Below are positions 17,830-27,843 of a DNA stretch of 64,000 bases, in pieces. The notes below the pieces were generated by a model. The model made no database searches and was not told the origin of the DNA. It saw only the letters and a program-made list of their open reading frames with translations. Source of the DNA: Rufibacter glacialis (lineage in GTDB: Bacteria; Bacteroidota; Bacteroidia; Cytophagales; Hymenobacteraceae). A program made the translations under genes and the position numbers. Numbering within the stretch: position 1 is the stretch's first letter; each line of letters starts with the position of its first letter. Location: the NCBI RefSeq assembly GCF_008271745.1, contig NZ_VKKZ01000020.1:682001-746000 (forward strand), written 5' to 3'.

Positions 17830-17849
17830 GGTCTATAATACGGGTAGTC

Positions 17850-17857
17850 TACTTTTG
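17850..17857 (+). promoter_or_regulatory. Candidate -7 box of the metal efflux operon
   Basis: TACTTTTG fits TAnnTTTG, 17 nt before the TolC-family start. No good -33 element is seen, as expected for an activator-dependent promoter. Confidence 0.5.
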
Positions 17858-17873
17858 GACATTCTTAAACAGA

Positions 17874-19190
17874 ATGCCCATGCTGAAACCCAGATTGATC
17901 TTTTTGCATTTCCTGCTGGCCTTTACCCTCCAGCCGGCCCTTGCACAACGTAGCCCAAATTCCCCCAGTACCTTATCAGCTCCTTTAGATTCGCTTCAGA
18001 TTACTTTACCTGAGGCCGAACGGTTTTTTCAGGAACGCAACCTTCCTCTGTTGGCCCAGAAAACGGCCATTGAAGCGTCAAGGGCCGCCATCATCCAAGC
18101 CAGACTATTTGAGAACCCTACCCTAAGCCTTGACCAGGGCACCTACAACCCCACCAACGGCCGCTACTTTGACATTTCGCAACAAGGGCAGACCTATGTG
18201 CAGTTAGACCAACTCTTTTACCTGGCCGGCAAACGCAAAAAACGGGTACAGGTAGAACAGCTGAACACCCAGTTAACGGAGCAAGCCTACTTTGATCTGC
18301 TGCGCACCCTGCGGTTCGAGCTTCGCACCAGCTTTATTGAATTGCATTACAAACTGCAGGGGTTCAAAGTACTGCAGGAAAGAACCCAGACGGTGCAGCG
18401 GCTGGTCACCGCGCTAGATGCCCAATACAGAAAAGGCAACATCCCGCTTAAGGAGATCACCCGCCTCAAAGCCTTGCTGTTCCAGTTAGGCAACCAGCAG
18501 TTGAGTCTGCTCAACGAGATCCAGGAAGAGCAGGCAGACCTCAGGCTACTCACCCGCACGCCCGCCACCACGGTGCTAGTGCCGGTGGTAGATGAGGGCG
18601 CCTTGAACAACCTCAACGGTGATCAATTCTCCTATGCCCAACTTTTAGAAACCGCCCAGGAAAACCGCTATGACTTGAAAGCCGCTGAGACGGAGGTACG
18701 GCTACAGGAAAGCAACCTGAAACTTCAGAAGGCCCTGGCCATGCCAGACCTGATGGTAGGTGCCAACTATGACCGGCAAAGCAATTTCATCCGGGATTAT
18801 GTGGGATTGAACGTCTCTATGCCCCTTCCGCTCTGGAACCGCAACCAGGGAAACATCAAAATGGCGCGGCATGAGATTGAGCGCAGCCAGCAACTGCTCT
18901 CGCAGCAACAACTGGTAGTAGAGAACGAGGTAATGCAGGCTTATCAGAAGGCGCAGGAGGCACAGAAGTTCTATGCCTCCTTTGACCCTAACTTCCGGCA
19001 AGACTTTGACCGCCTGCTGGAAGGTGTTACCTCCAGCTTTGTGCGCCGCAACATCAGCCTCATTGAGTTCCTGGATTACTATGAAACCTACACCGACAGC
19101 ATCACCCAATTGCTGGAACTAAGCACCAACCGCCTACGCACCCTAGAGGAAATCAATTTCGCCGTGGGCAAACCGGTCATCACGTATTAA
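17874..19190 (+). CDS. TolC-family outer membrane efflux protein
   Basis: 438 aa with a signal peptide ending ...LQPALAQ. The rest is long amphipathic helices typical of TolC/CzcC channels, with repeated halves (ITLPEAERFFQERNLPLLAQ at the start and YAQLLETAQENRYDLKAAE in the middle). It forms the outer-membrane duct of a tripartite metal pump. First gene of an operon with the adaptor (26 nt on) and RND transporter. Confidence 0.92.
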   Translation: MPMLKPRLIFLHFLLAFTLQPALAQRSPNSPSTLSAPLDSLQITLPEAERFFQERNLPLLAQKTAIEASRAAIIQARLFENPTLSLDQGTYNPTNGRYFDISQQGQTYVQLDQLFYLAGKRKKRVQVEQLNTQLTEQAYFDLLRTLRFELRTSFIELHYKLQGFKVLQERTQTVQRLVTALDAQYRKGNIPLKEITRLKALLFQLGNQQLSLLNEIQEEQADLRLLTRTPATTVLVPVVDEGALNNLNGDQFSYAQLLETAQENRYDLKAAETEVRLQESNLKLQKALAMPDLMVGANYDRQSNFIRDYVGLNVSMPLPLWNRNQGNIKMARHEIERSQQLLSQQQLVVENEVMQAYQKAQEAQKFYASFDPNFRQDFDRLLEGVTSSFVRRNISLIEFLDYYETYTDSITQLLELSTNRLRTLEEINFAVGKPVITY

Positions 19191-19216
19191 TTGTCTCCTC
19201 CTCTCCCTGAAACTAT

Positions 19217-20326
19217 ATGAAAAGAATAATCTTTACCCCCATCCTGGCCTTATTAAGCAGCACCGCTTTCCTCACTTCGTGCTCTGAAGGCCGCAAGCCC
19301 GAAGCTTCCGCTTCCCTGGCCCCTACTGAACTTTGCCTTACCGATACCCTCTCCAACATGGTTAGAATAGACACGGCCCGCCTGCAGCAAGTCACGAACC
19401 AATTACAGTTGGTGGGCAGAATCGCCTTGGATGAGAAAAAAGTATTCAAGGTGTTTCCGCTGGTGGGCGGCCATGTTCAGTCTGTGAAAGTGGAGCTGGG
19501 CGACTACGTGCAGAAGGGACAGACCCTGGCCGTGATCAGCAGCGGCGAGATTGCTGAGTTTGAGCAGCAGCGTATTGCCTCACAATCGGCGCAGCAGGTA
19601 GCGCAGAAGAATCTGGAGGTGGCCAAGGATATTTTAACCGCCGGCCTTATCTCAGAAAGGGAACTGCTGGCGGCCCAGCAGGAGAAAAAGAACGCCGATG
19701 CGGAGGTTCAACGCCTCAAACAGATCTACGGCATCTACAGCATTGGCAAAGGGGCTGAGTATGTAGTAAAAGCGCCCTCGGCGGGGTTTGTGGTGGAGAA
19801 AAACATCAACGCCAACATGCAAATCCGCTCAGACAATGACACCAATATCTTCACCATCTCCAGCATGAATGAGATCTGGGTCATAGCCAACGTGTTTGAA
19901 TCTGATATCTTCAAGATCAAGGAAGGTTATGAAGCCGAAGTCACCACGCTCAGCTACCCAGACAAAGTATTCAAGGGCAAGACAGACCGCATCTTCAACG
20001 TGCTGGACCCCGAGACCCGCACCATGAAAGTGCGGGTGCGGCTGGACAACCCAGACTTCTCCCTGAAGCCGGAGATGTTCGCCAACATCCGCCTACAGTA
20101 CCCAAGTGACAAGCAACTGCTGGCGGTTCCCTCGCAGTCCATTGTGTTTGACCAAAGCAAGAACTACGTGATGGTATACCGCAAGCGCTGTGACGTGGAA
20201 ATGCGGGAGGTGCACTTGTACCAAACCGTTGGGGAAACCACCTACCTCAAAAGCGGCCTCCAGGAAGGGGAAAGCGTGATCAGTAAGTACCCGCTGCTGG
20301 TGTTCAATGCCGCCAAATCAAAGTAA
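19217..20326 (+). CDS. Efflux RND periplasmic adaptor subunit (CzcB/CusB type)
   Basis: 369 aa. A lipoprotein signal is visible (LLSSTAFLTSC, lipobox Cys about residue 22). It is followed by a barrel-sandwich hybrid (GGHVQSVKVELGDYVQKGQTLAVI), a helical hairpin, the second lipoyl half (VKAPSAGFVVEKNINANMQI) and a beta-barrel domain. It links the RND pump to the outer-membrane channel. It has no obvious His-rich metal-binding N-terminus. Confidence 0.93.
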   Translation: MKRIIFTPILALLSSTAFLTSCSEGRKPEASASLAPTELCLTDTLSNMVRIDTARLQQVTNQLQLVGRIALDEKKVFKVFPLVGGHVQSVKVELGDYVQKGQTLAVISSGEIAEFEQQRIASQSAQQVAQKNLEVAKDILTAGLISERELLAAQQEKKNADAEVQRLKQIYGIYSIGKGAEYVVKAPSAGFVVEKNINANMQIRSDNDTNIFTISSMNEIWVIANVFESDIFKIKEGYEAEVTTLSYPDKVFKGKTDRIFNVLDPETRTMKVRVRLDNPDFSLKPEMFANIRLQYPSDKQLLAVPSQSIVFDQSKNYVMVYRKRCDVEMREVHLYQTVGETTYLKSGLQEGESVISKYPLLVFNAAKSK

Positions 20327-20441
20327 ACGGGCGTAGCACCTCCCGCGATTTTCAAATCATAAAGACAATGGGCCATAACGTCTGTCAGGTATTCTGTGCC
20401 TGGCCCCGGGTACCCCTTGTCTCAGCAATTCGTTTTTGCCC

Positions 20442-23400
20442 ATGAATGCCTTCATAAAAAATATCATCTCGTTCTCGCTGAAGAACAGATTCCTGGTCTT
20501 CTTCATCACCGCCGGCATTGTGTTGGCCGGTATCTTCAGTTTTCTGCACACGCCCATAGAAGCATTCCCGGACGTGACCAACACGCGGGTGCAGATCATC
20601 ACCCAGTGGCCCGGCCGCAGCGCTGAAGAGGTAGAGAAGTTTGTGACCATCCCCATTGAGGTGGAAATGAACGTGGTGCCCAAAAAGACCAGCCTCCGGT
20701 CCATCTCGCTCTTTGGGCTCTCAGTGGTGACCATGATTTTTGAGGACGAGGTAGACGATTTCCACGCCCGGCAGCTGGTAGCGAACCAACTGGCCACCGT
20801 GAATCTGCCTGAGGGCATTGACGCCGAGATGCAGCCCTCCGCGGGGCCCACCGGCGAGATATTCCGCTACACCCTGGAAAGCAAAACCAAGGATGTACGC
20901 GAACTGAAAACCATTCAGGACTGGGTAATCGACCGCAAACTTAAGGGCGTACCGGGAATCGCCGACGTAGTGAGCTTTGGGGGAGAAGTGAAGACCTACG
21001 AAGTGAGCGTTGACCCCAGCCTGATTGGGAAATATAACATCACCGCGCCCGACGTGTACGAGGCCATTGCCAAAAGCAACCTCAACGTGGGGGGCGATGT
21101 GATAGAGAAAAACGGCCAGGCCTACGTGGTGCGGGGCATCGGCCAGCTTAACAACATTGAAGAGATAGAAAACGTGATGGTCACCGACCGCAACGGGGTG
21201 CCGGTCCTCATCCGCAACGTGGCCACGGTCACAGAATCACACTTACCCAACCTGGGCTACGTGGGCCGCGACGAGCAGACCAACCTGGTGGAGGGCATTG
21301 TAGTGATGCGCAAGAACGAGAACCCCAGTGAGGTGCTGGAACTCCTGAAAAATAAAATCACCGAACTGAACGAGCAGGTTCTGCCGGACGATGTGAAAAT
21401 TGTGCCGTTCTATGACCGCTCTGATCTGATTGGCTTCACCACCAAAACCGTATCGCATAACCTGCTGGAAGGAATTGTGCTGGTGACGGCCATCGTGTTC
21501 CTGTTCATGGCCGACTGGCGTACCACCGTGACGGTAGCCGTGATTATTCCGTTGGCCTTGCTCTTTGCCTTTGTGTGTATGCGGCTCAAAGGCATGTCGG
21601 CAAACCTGCTTTCCATGGGTGCCATTGACTTCGGGATTATCATTGACGGCGCTGTGGTAATGGTGGAGGGCTTGTTTGTGGTGCTGGACAAGAAAGCACA
21701 CGAGGTGGGCATGACTCGCTTCAATCTATTGTCAAAGCGGGGCCTCATCAAGAAAACGGCCATTGACCTGGGCAAGTCCATCTTCTTCTCCAAGCTCATC
21801 ATCATCACGGCCCTGCTGCCCATCTTCGCTTTCCAGAAGGTGGAAGGAAAGATGTTCTCGCCGCTGGCTTACACGTTGGGCTTCGCCTTGCTGGGCGCCT
21901 TGTTCTTTACCCTCACGCTGGTGCCGGTGCTTTCCAGCATGCTCCTGAACAAGAATGTGCGGGAGAAGAACAACCCCTTCGTAAATTTCCTAAACAAATA
22001 CGTCTATAAAGGCTTCAGCTTCACTTATGAACACAAGCGGGCCAGTCTGGTGGTAGCCATGGTGGTGATGGCCGTGGGTCTTTTCACCTTCCGGTTTTTG
22101 GGTTCTGAATTCCTGCCGCAGTTGAACGAAGGTGCGGTGTACGTACGGGCCAGCATGCCTATGAGCACTTCCTTGAAGCAATCCATTGAGATGTCAGAGA
22201 AGATCAGGAAGACCATTGGTTCGTTTGACGAAGTGAAACAGGTGATGTCCCAAACCGGCCGTCCCAACGACGGGACCGACCCTACCGGCTTCTTCAACAT
22301 AGAGCTGCACGTAGACCTGAAGCCGAAGGACGACTGGCAGCGGAAGATCAGCAAAGAAGACCTTATCCAGGAGATGCAGACCCATCTGGCGTCTTACCAG
22401 GGCATCAGCTTTAACTTCTCGCAGCCCATCATGGACAACGTGGAAGAAGCCGTGTCTGGGGTGAAGGGCTCTATGGCCGTGAAGGTGTTCGGTGATAACC
22501 TGCAGCGGCTGGAGGTGGTGGGCGACAGCGTCTACAACGTGCTCAGCAAAATTGAAGGCATTGATGATCTGGGGGTCATCAATCTGATTGGTCAGCCAGA
22601 GATGCAGATTGAACTGGACCAGCAGCGCATGGCCTCTTACGGCGTCTCCACCGCCGATGCCCAGGCCGTGATTGAGATGGCCATTGGCGGGAAAGGCGCC
22701 AGCAGCCTGTATGAAGGCGAGCGCAAGTTTGACATCAGAATCCGCTACCAGCAGGAGTTCCGGAACGATGAGACCCAGCTGGGTAACCTGCGGGTACCCA
22801 CCAGCCACGGCGGCAACATCTCCCTGAATGAAATCGCCAAGATTACGAGTGTGACCGGGCCGGCCTTTGTGTACCGCGAAGACAACGCCCGCTTCATTGC
22901 CGTCAAATTCTCGGTGCGGGGCCGCGACCTGGGCAGCACCATCAAAGAGGCCCAGGAAAAGGTAAACCAGGTGGTAACCCTGGACAAAGGCATGCACCTG
23001 GAGTGGAAGGGTGAGTTTGAAAACCAGATTAGGGCCACCGACCGCCTTATGGAAGTGGTACCGGTGAGTTTGTTGCTGATTTTCCTGATTCTGTTCGCCC
23101 TGTTCGGCAATGGCCGTGATGCGGCTCTGGTCATTCTGAACGTGCCTTTTGCTTTGATTGGCGGGATTCTGGCTCTACTCATCACCAATACCAACTTCAG
23201 TATCTCCGCAGGGGTAGGTTTTATCGCTCTTTTCGGAATATGCGTGCAAAACGGGGTGATTCTGATCTCGGTCTTCAAAAAGAACCTGTTAGAGGACATG
23301 CCCCTGGTACAGGCCATTAAAGAAGGCGTGAAGGAACGTACCCGTCCGGTGGTGATGACTGCCATGATGGCGGCCATTGGCCTGCTGCCGGCTGCCCTCT

Positions 23401-23582
23401 CTACCGGCATCGGTTCTGAGACTCAGAAGCCTCTGGCCATTGTGGTGATTGGGGGCCTTATCAGTGCCACCATCCTGACCCTGCTCATTTTCCCGCTGCT
23501 GTTTGACAGCGTTTACAAAAGAACACTCAAGAAACGGACCAGTACCCGCGTGGCTCAGAATTTAAGCGCTGTGCCCGCATAG
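20442..23582 (+). CDS. czcA: Heavy-metal efflux RND transporter, CzcA-like
   Basis: 1046 aa from the ATG at 20442 (MNAFIKNIISFSLKNRF); an in-frame TTG two codons earlier is less likely. Twelve membrane helices with two large periplasmic loops. In helix 4 the segment GAIDFGIIIDGAVVMVEG carries the D, D, E residues of the HME-RND proton relay, as in CzcA-type Zn/Co/Cd pumps; CusA-type Cu/Ag pumps differ here. It exports divalent metal cations by proton antiport. The metal choice is inferred from this motif only. Third gene of the operon. Confidence 0.93.
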   Translation: MNAFIKNIISFSLKNRFLVFFITAGIVLAGIFSFLHTPIEAFPDVTNTRVQIITQWPGRSAEEVEKFVTIPIEVEMNVVPKKTSLRSISLFGLSVVTMIFEDEVDDFHARQLVANQLATVNLPEGIDAEMQPSAGPTGEIFRYTLESKTKDVRELKTIQDWVIDRKLKGVPGIADVVSFGGEVKTYEVSVDPSLIGKYNITAPDVYEAIAKSNLNVGGDVIEKNGQAYVVRGIGQLNNIEEIENVMVTDRNGVPVLIRNVATVTESHLPNLGYVGRDEQTNLVEGIVVMRKNENPSEVLELLKNKITELNEQVLPDDVKIVPFYDRSDLIGFTTKTVSHNLLEGIVLVTAIVFLFMADWRTTVTVAVIIPLALLFAFVCMRLKGMSANLLSMGAIDFGIIIDGAVVMVEGLFVVLDKKAHEVGMTRFNLLSKRGLIKKTAIDLGKSIFFSKLIIITALLPIFAFQKVEGKMFSPLAYTLGFALLGALFFTLTLVPVLSSMLLNKNVREKNNPFVNFLNKYVYKGFSFTYEHKRASLVVAMVVMAVGLFTFRFLGSEFLPQLNEGAVYVRASMPMSTSLKQSIEMSEKIRKTIGSFDEVKQVMSQTGRPNDGTDPTGFFNIELHVDLKPKDDWQRKISKEDLIQEMQTHLASYQGISFNFSQPIMDNVEEAVSGVKGSMAVKVFGDNLQRLEVVGDSVYNVLSKIEGIDDLGVINLIGQPEMQIELDQQRMASYGVSTADAQAVIEMAIGGKGASSLYEGERKFDIRIRYQQEFRNDETQLGNLRVPTSHGGNISLNEIAKITSVTGPAFVYREDNARFIAVKFSVRGRDLGSTIKEAQEKVNQVVTLDKGMHLEWKGEFENQIRATDRLMEVVPVSLLLIFLILFALFGNGRDAALVILNVPFALIGGILALLITNTNFSISAGVGFIALFGICVQNGVILISVFKKNLLEDMPLVQAIKEGVKERTRPVVMTAMMAAIGLLPAALSTGIGSETQKPLAIVVIGGLISATILTLLIFPLLFDSVYKRTLKKRTSTRVAQNLSAVPA

Positions 23583-23837
23583 TTTTGATAGGTTTAACTG
23601 TTTGTGTTTCGGTTCGTGCTTGAGTGGACCGGGGTGGCCTTAGGTCACCCCGGTTACTTTGGTTTCAGGGTGCTTTTAAGGCGTTTTAAAGAAATGATGG
23701 CTAAAATGGTCTTCTTAAAAATCATAAGAAGACAGAGCTATTCCTTTTTAAACAAAGACCACTATCTGAGCCTACCCCTTTGGCGCTTGCTAAACGGTGG
23801 AAGCGATTTTTTATAGAGTAATCCTAATTATACCAAC

Positions 23838-24527
23838 ATGAAGACCATCATAGAGAAGTATCATAACCTCCTGAAGCAAATAGCCCATGATGTTACTGAC
23901 CAGGGGCACCCAGGGAAGGAAAGCCAGGCCACAGACCACCAGAGCCACCAGGTAGACGTCCTGTACCATGCCCTCTATGTGTTAGAGATTGGGGAACTGG
24001 CCAAGAAGAATTTTATCAAGCACGGATTACCTGGCCCAGCCCGGCACCCTGACGTAGGCGGGCGCTACCTCAGGCTCTATGGGGTTTTAAGCGCCGTATT
24101 CCAGCAGAAGCAGGCCTTGGAAAACCTGTTAACGTTTTACCAGATTGAGGAAAAGGACAAGATCTCTAACAGCTTGAACAACTCGGCTATTTTAAACTTG
24201 TGTAGCAAATTAGGGGTGCATGCTACCTACTTCAGAAGGAGCCTGACAGAACCCGAAGAACCGGCTGGGGTTTATGAAATCTCCAGGCCTGATCTGGAGG
24301 TGAATAAAATAAAACTGTTAATAAATAAGCTGGAATGTGAGAACTTTGATGTGCAGGAAGACTTAGACTGTTTTGACAAGAAGATGGAACTCACCCTGTC
24401 GTTCCTGATTGGGCGAATTCTCAAGAAGCCATGCAAAAACCAGAGCCACTTTTATGAACAATACACCCGGATCAATAAACTTAAAAACCATGCTCTGGAA
24501 GTAAGCAACCCAGGAGCCAATTCCTAA
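23838..24527 (+). CDS. Hypothetical protein, helical
   Basis: 229 aa, mainly alpha-helical by composition, no signal peptide or membrane segment. The central part (HALYVLEIGELAKKNFI, RYLRLYGVLSAVFQQKQAL) might be a helical bundle. I do not recognise a family. It lies 255 nt downstream of the RND gene and is convergent with the sensor kinase, so it may be a single gene. The sequence looks protein-like and fills the gap, hence the moderate confidence. Confidence 0.6.
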   Translation: MKTIIEKYHNLLKQIAHDVTDQGHPGKESQATDHQSHQVDVLYHALYVLEIGELAKKNFIKHGLPGPARHPDVGGRYLRLYGVLSAVFQQKQALENLLTFYQIEEKDKISNSLNNSAILNLCSKLGVHATYFRRSLTEPEEPAGVYEISRPDLEVNKIKLLINKLECENFDVQEDLDCFDKKMELTLSFLIGRILKKPCKNQSHFYEQYTRINKLKNHALEVSNPGANS

Positions 24528-24686
24528 AAAAGACCCCGGCAGAATAGCAGAGATTGCTGGCACGTCTGCTTTCCTTTTCTTTAGCTAATTGGGGCTAAGC
24601 CTGGTTAACATTCCTCTTCCCTCTTCTAAGGCCCTCTCCTCTTTTCGTTTCAGGCTCAGTTTTGGAAAACTCCCTCCTTAACAAGG

Positions 24687-26057
24687 TTACTGCTGAACCG
24701 AAGGAAACAGAAGCGTGACAGTAGTTCCTTTCTGCATTGATGATTCAATCTGGATAGAGCCGCCGTGCAACCGCATGATCTTCTCCGTCATGGCCAGGCC
24801 TATGCCGGTTCCGGTGCGGGAACGCGCGTTTTGGGCACGGTAGAAAGGCTCCAGCACGCGGCCTATCTCTGTTTCAGGAATACCTATTCCCTGATCCTGC
24901 ACCTGCACGGTCACTTGGTGTTCTTGCCAGGAAAGCAGTACCCGTACCTCCTGGTGATCTGAGAACTTGGAGGCGTTCTCCAATACGTTCTTCAAGGCGA
25001 TCTGCAAGAGGTTCGGGTTTCCTGGTACGGTGACCTGGTCAGGGTTGTCCGGCAACGCCGAAAGGTTTAGGTGGATCTGGTTCTGCGGCTGCTGGTGATT
25101 CAAATCGGCCTTCACCTCCAGCAACACCTCGTCTAGACGCACCTGCTCTTGCCGCACTACCTGTTCATCAAACCCGGTCTGGGCCAGGAGAATCAAATCT
25201 GAGGTAAGCTTTTCCAAGCGTTCAGTCTCTTTCTGCAGGGTCTCCAAGGATTCTTTGTACTCGGCTGCCCCCCGGTCTTTCAGCAAAGTAACTTCCAGTT
25301 CGCCTCTGATGGCCGTCAACGGATTCCGCAGCTCATGCGAGGCATTCGCGATAAAGCTTTTCTGCATGTAGAAGGACGTCTCCAGGCGCTCCAGCATCTG
25401 GTTGAAGGTGTGGATCAGTTCCCCTATCTCATCACGCGTGGGCCGCTCCTGTACGCGGAGGTGCAGGTGGGAGGCCCTTATTTTATTCACCTCCTGCACA
25501 ATGGCCACAATGGGTTGCAATACTTTGCGCGCGAAGAAATGGCCGGCCAGCACCATGACCAGGCACCCCAGCAACACGCTAATGATAAGGATATCCCTGA
25601 GGTTGTGCAGTTTACTGGTGCCGGTGATGTCAGAGGCCAGCACCAGCACATAGAAGTCGCCCTCGTTGTCTTCATACCACAAGCCTACGCCTTGCTGGTT
25701 TCCCTGCCAGAATTCAGAAAAGCCCTCTTTTTTAACCTGCTGGAACACCTTGTCTGAGATAACAATCCCAATGGAGTCTGATGCCGCATGCAGCTTCCGG
25801 TTTTGGTCATAAATGGCGAATTTTTCATCTGAAAGGCTCTGAAAGAACTTACGGCGGGTACGTTGGATGCGCTGGGCGCTGAACTCGTCCTGTTCCAGGT
25901 ACATCTGGGCGGCCACCATGCCCCTATCCATCAGCCGTTGGAAATACTGGCGGCGCGTGAATTGTTCTGCCACCAGGTAGATGATGACACACATGACCAG
26001 CAGGATGACGGTGGTAAGCCCGGTGAAGGTGAGCGTCAATTGGTTTCTGAAAGTCAT
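24687..26057 (-). CDS. Sensor histidine kinase
   Basis: 456 aa. Membrane segments near residues 7-29 and 155-175 enclose a periplasmic sensor region of ~120 residues. HAMP follows (LHLRVQERPTRDEIGELIHTFN), then HisKA with the H-box NASHELRNPLTAIRGE, N-box NVLENASKFSD, G1 DQGIGIP and G2 GTGIGLAM. It is a CusS/PhoR-like membrane kinase. Its ATG overlaps the stop of the regulator gene by 4 nt, so the two form one operon. Proximity suggests control of the metal pump. Confidence 0.95.
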   Translation of the reverse strand: MTFRNQLTLTFTGLTTVILLVMCVIIYLVAEQFTRRQYFQRLMDRGMVAAQMYLEQDEFSAQRIQRTRRKFFQSLSDEKFAIYDQNRKLHAASDSIGIVISDKVFQQVKKEGFSEFWQGNQQGVGLWYEDNEGDFYVLVLASDITGTSKLHNLRDILIISVLLGCLVMVLAGHFFARKVLQPIVAIVQEVNKIRASHLHLRVQERPTRDEIGELIHTFNQMLERLETSFYMQKSFIANASHELRNPLTAIRGELEVTLLKDRGAAEYKESLETLQKETERLEKLTSDLILLAQTGFDEQVVRQEQVRLDEVLLEVKADLNHQQPQNQIHLNLSALPDNPDQVTVPGNPNLLQIALKNVLENASKFSDHQEVRVLLSWQEHQVTVQVQDQGIGIPETEIGRVLEPFYRAQNARSRTGTGIGLAMTEKIMRLHGGSIQIESSMQKGTTVTLLFPSVQQ

Positions 26058-26737
26058 TTGCTCTCGGGCCCTTTCAAGATATAGCCCATGCCTACCACCG
26101 TGTGCAGCAACTTCACCGGGAAGTCTTTGTCTACCTTATTGCGGAGGTAGTTAACATAGACATCAACCACGTTGGAGCCCAAGTCAAAATGAAGGTCCCA
26201 GACATTCTCCAACAAATCTACCCTAGACAGCACTTTCCCCTGCTTTCTGAGGAAGTATTCTAACAGGGCAAATTCGCGGGCGGTAAGGTTGATCTCCTTT
26301 CCGGCCCTGACCACTTCTTTGGTATCTAAGTTCATCTGCAAATCACCGGCCTGCAACAGACTTTTGGCTTGGCCCGGTTCGGCCCGCCTTGCCAGCGCCC
26401 GCACCCGGGCCAAGAGTTCTTTGAATTTAAAGGGTTTGGACAGGTAATCATCTGCCCCGGCTTCCAGGCCGTCCACAATATCATCGGTGGTGCCCAGAGC
26501 GGTAAGCAGTAAGATAGGAGTGCGCACCTGCTCTTGCCGTAACTGCCGGCACAGGTCTAGCCCACTGAGGTGCGGCATGATAATGTCCATGATAATGACC
26601 TGGTAGTCGTTCTGCAGGGCTAGCCGCTTCCCCAGGTTTCCGTCATAAGCCACCTCTACGTCAAAGGTCTGCTCCTGCAAGCCCCGTTTGATAAATGCCG
26701 CTACGTTGGGCTCATCTTCAATGACCAGTATCTTCAT
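26054..26737 (-). CDS. OmpR-family response regulator
   Basis: 227 aa. The receiver domain has the acidic pocket (LVIEDEP), the phosphoacceptor in QVIIMDIIMPHLSG (Asp about 51), the T in LLTALG and K in YLSKPFKF. The C-terminal winged helix (about 130-225) includes NLTAREFALLEYFLRK and VDVYVNYLRNKVDK. It should bind direct repeats as a head-to-tail dimer; such repeats lie upstream of the efflux operon at 17801-17829. Co-transcribed with the kinase. Confidence 0.96.
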   Translation of the reverse strand: MKILVIEDEPNVAAFIKRGLQEQTFDVEVAYDGNLGKRLALQNDYQVIIMDIIMPHLSGLDLCRQLRQEQVRTPILLLTALGTTDDIVDGLEAGADDYLSKPFKFKELLARVRALARRAEPGQAKSLLQAGDLQMNLDTKEVVRAGKEINLTAREFALLEYFLRKQGKVLSRVDLLENVWDLHFDLGSNVVDVYVNYLRNKVDKDFPVKLLHTVVGMGYILKGPESK

Positions 26738-27102
26738 GCTGCCTGTTCGCTTTTGGTAATCCTGTACCTTACCCTTGTTTCTGCCCTCTTTTTAAGGAAG
26801 TATGGTAAAAGTAATGAATTAATGCCCTTACCAGGGTATCTGAACTAAGTTACTTGCCCTACTTACAGGCCCTAGCCTCCTCCAACCTAGAACAACGGCA
26901 GAGCCTGAATTACAGCAACGCCCCATTCTCTTTAGGGTGTGTAAACCATAGGTTGAACTGGTTCATGTCTTACAGGAATGCCCTGCGGGCCGATTCTGGC
27001 CCAATTTCCAAATAGCAGGAACAAATGTGTGGGAAACGAGTAATTTTACAGGGACAACGTCCTTGCCCCTCCTTACCTTCAAGGACCTTATACTGAAATC
27101 AC
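26738..27102. other. Intergenic region between the two-component system and hscB
   Basis: 365 nt between divergent genes, expected to hold both promoters. I see no gene and no copy of the TCTAATC repeats here, so autoregulation through that motif is not evident. Confidence 0.4.
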
Positions 27103-27642
27103 ATGAACTACTTTCAATTCTATGGCCTCCCCGAAAGCTTTCTGCCCGATGAGAAAGCCATCCAGACCAAATACTACGCCCTGAGCCGCGAGTTCCACCC
27201 TGATTTCTACACCCTGGAACCACAGGAGAAACAACAGGAGATTCTGGAGAAGTCTACCCTCAACACGAATGCCTATAAAACGCTTTCCCATTTTGACCGC
27301 CGTATGCAGTACATTCTGGAGCAACACGGCCTGCTGGAAGAAGGCGGGCAAAACGACCTGCCCCAGGATTTCCTCATGGAGATGATGGAATTGAACGAGC
27401 AATTGATGGACCTGAAGATGGAACCTGACAAGTTGCAGTTCAAGATTGTGTCTGACCAAACCCATGAAATTGAGGGTGCTTTGAAGGCGCACATCTGGCC
27501 GGTGCTACAAACCTATGAAAATTTACCCCCTGATGCTCAGGCAGAAGCCCTGAAGGAGGTAAAAAATTACTACCTAAAGCAGCGTTACCTCTTGCGTATA
27601 AAGGAATCATTGAATAAGTTTGCATCCTCTTCTGACAGATAA
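27103..27642 (+). CDS. hscB: Fe-S cluster co-chaperone HscB
   Basis: 179 aa. N-terminal J-domain with FQFYGLPESF and the HPD motif in REFHPDFYTL (about residues 32-37), then a C-terminal helical bundle for IscU binding (DFLMEMMELNEQLMDLK). HscB stimulates HscA to transfer Fe-S clusters from IscU to target proteins. Other isc genes are not adjacent. Located 46 nt before tRNA-Leu. Confidence 0.93.
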   Translation: MNYFQFYGLPESFLPDEKAIQTKYYALSREFHPDFYTLEPQEKQQEILEKSTLNTNAYKTLSHFDRRMQYILEQHGLLEEGGQNDLPQDFLMEMMELNEQLMDLKMEPDKLQFKIVSDQTHEIEGALKAHIWPVLQTYENLPPDAQAEALKEVKNYYLKQRYLLRIKESLNKFASSSDR

Positions 27643-27688
27643 AGCGTTTCACGCCACATTTCTCAGAATCTACCGAAAAAGAGCAAAT

Positions 27689-27772
27689 GCCCAGATGGCG
27701 GAATCGGTAGACGCGTTGGTCTCAAACACCAATATCTTCACGGATGTGCCGGTTCGACTCCGGCTCTGGGTA
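27689..27772 (+). tRNA. tRNA-Leu (anticodon CAA)
   Basis: The 84 nt fold into a class II tRNA: acceptor GCCCAGA with TCTGGGT (one G-U pair), D-stem GCG/CGC, anticodon stem TTGGT/ACCAA with loop CTCAAAC, a long variable arm containing ATC/GAT, T-arm GCCGG/CCGGC with TTCGACT, discriminator A. CCA is not encoded. Its 3' end is the insertion site of island 1. Confidence 0.95.
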
Positions 27773-27843
27773 CTTTTTAGATGGATAAGCCGCTGATAAT
27801 CAGCGGCTTATTTCGTTTATAGGTGGCAAGAATGGTGGCAAAA
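27761..27843 (+). other. attL-like junction of island 1
   Basis: The tRNA 3' end CGGCTCTGGGTACT (27761-27774) is repeated exactly at 49285-49298. Within the next 70 nt there is a hairpin (27786-27810, arms TAAGCCGCTGA/TCAGCGGCTTA) and two GGTGGCA units (27822 and 27834), a spacing also found at the far end. This matches core plus arm-type integrase sites. The hairpin can double as the terminator for the tRNA. Confidence 0.7.

Noticed and set aside
20442-23582. Cu/Ag (CusA) specificity
   Set aside because: The helix-4 segment has the DFG...D...E pattern of CzcA-type pumps; a copper label would not be supported.
23604-23816. 70-codon plus-strand frame after the RND gene
   Set aside because: No motif and a start inside the RND downstream region. 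Probably intergenic.
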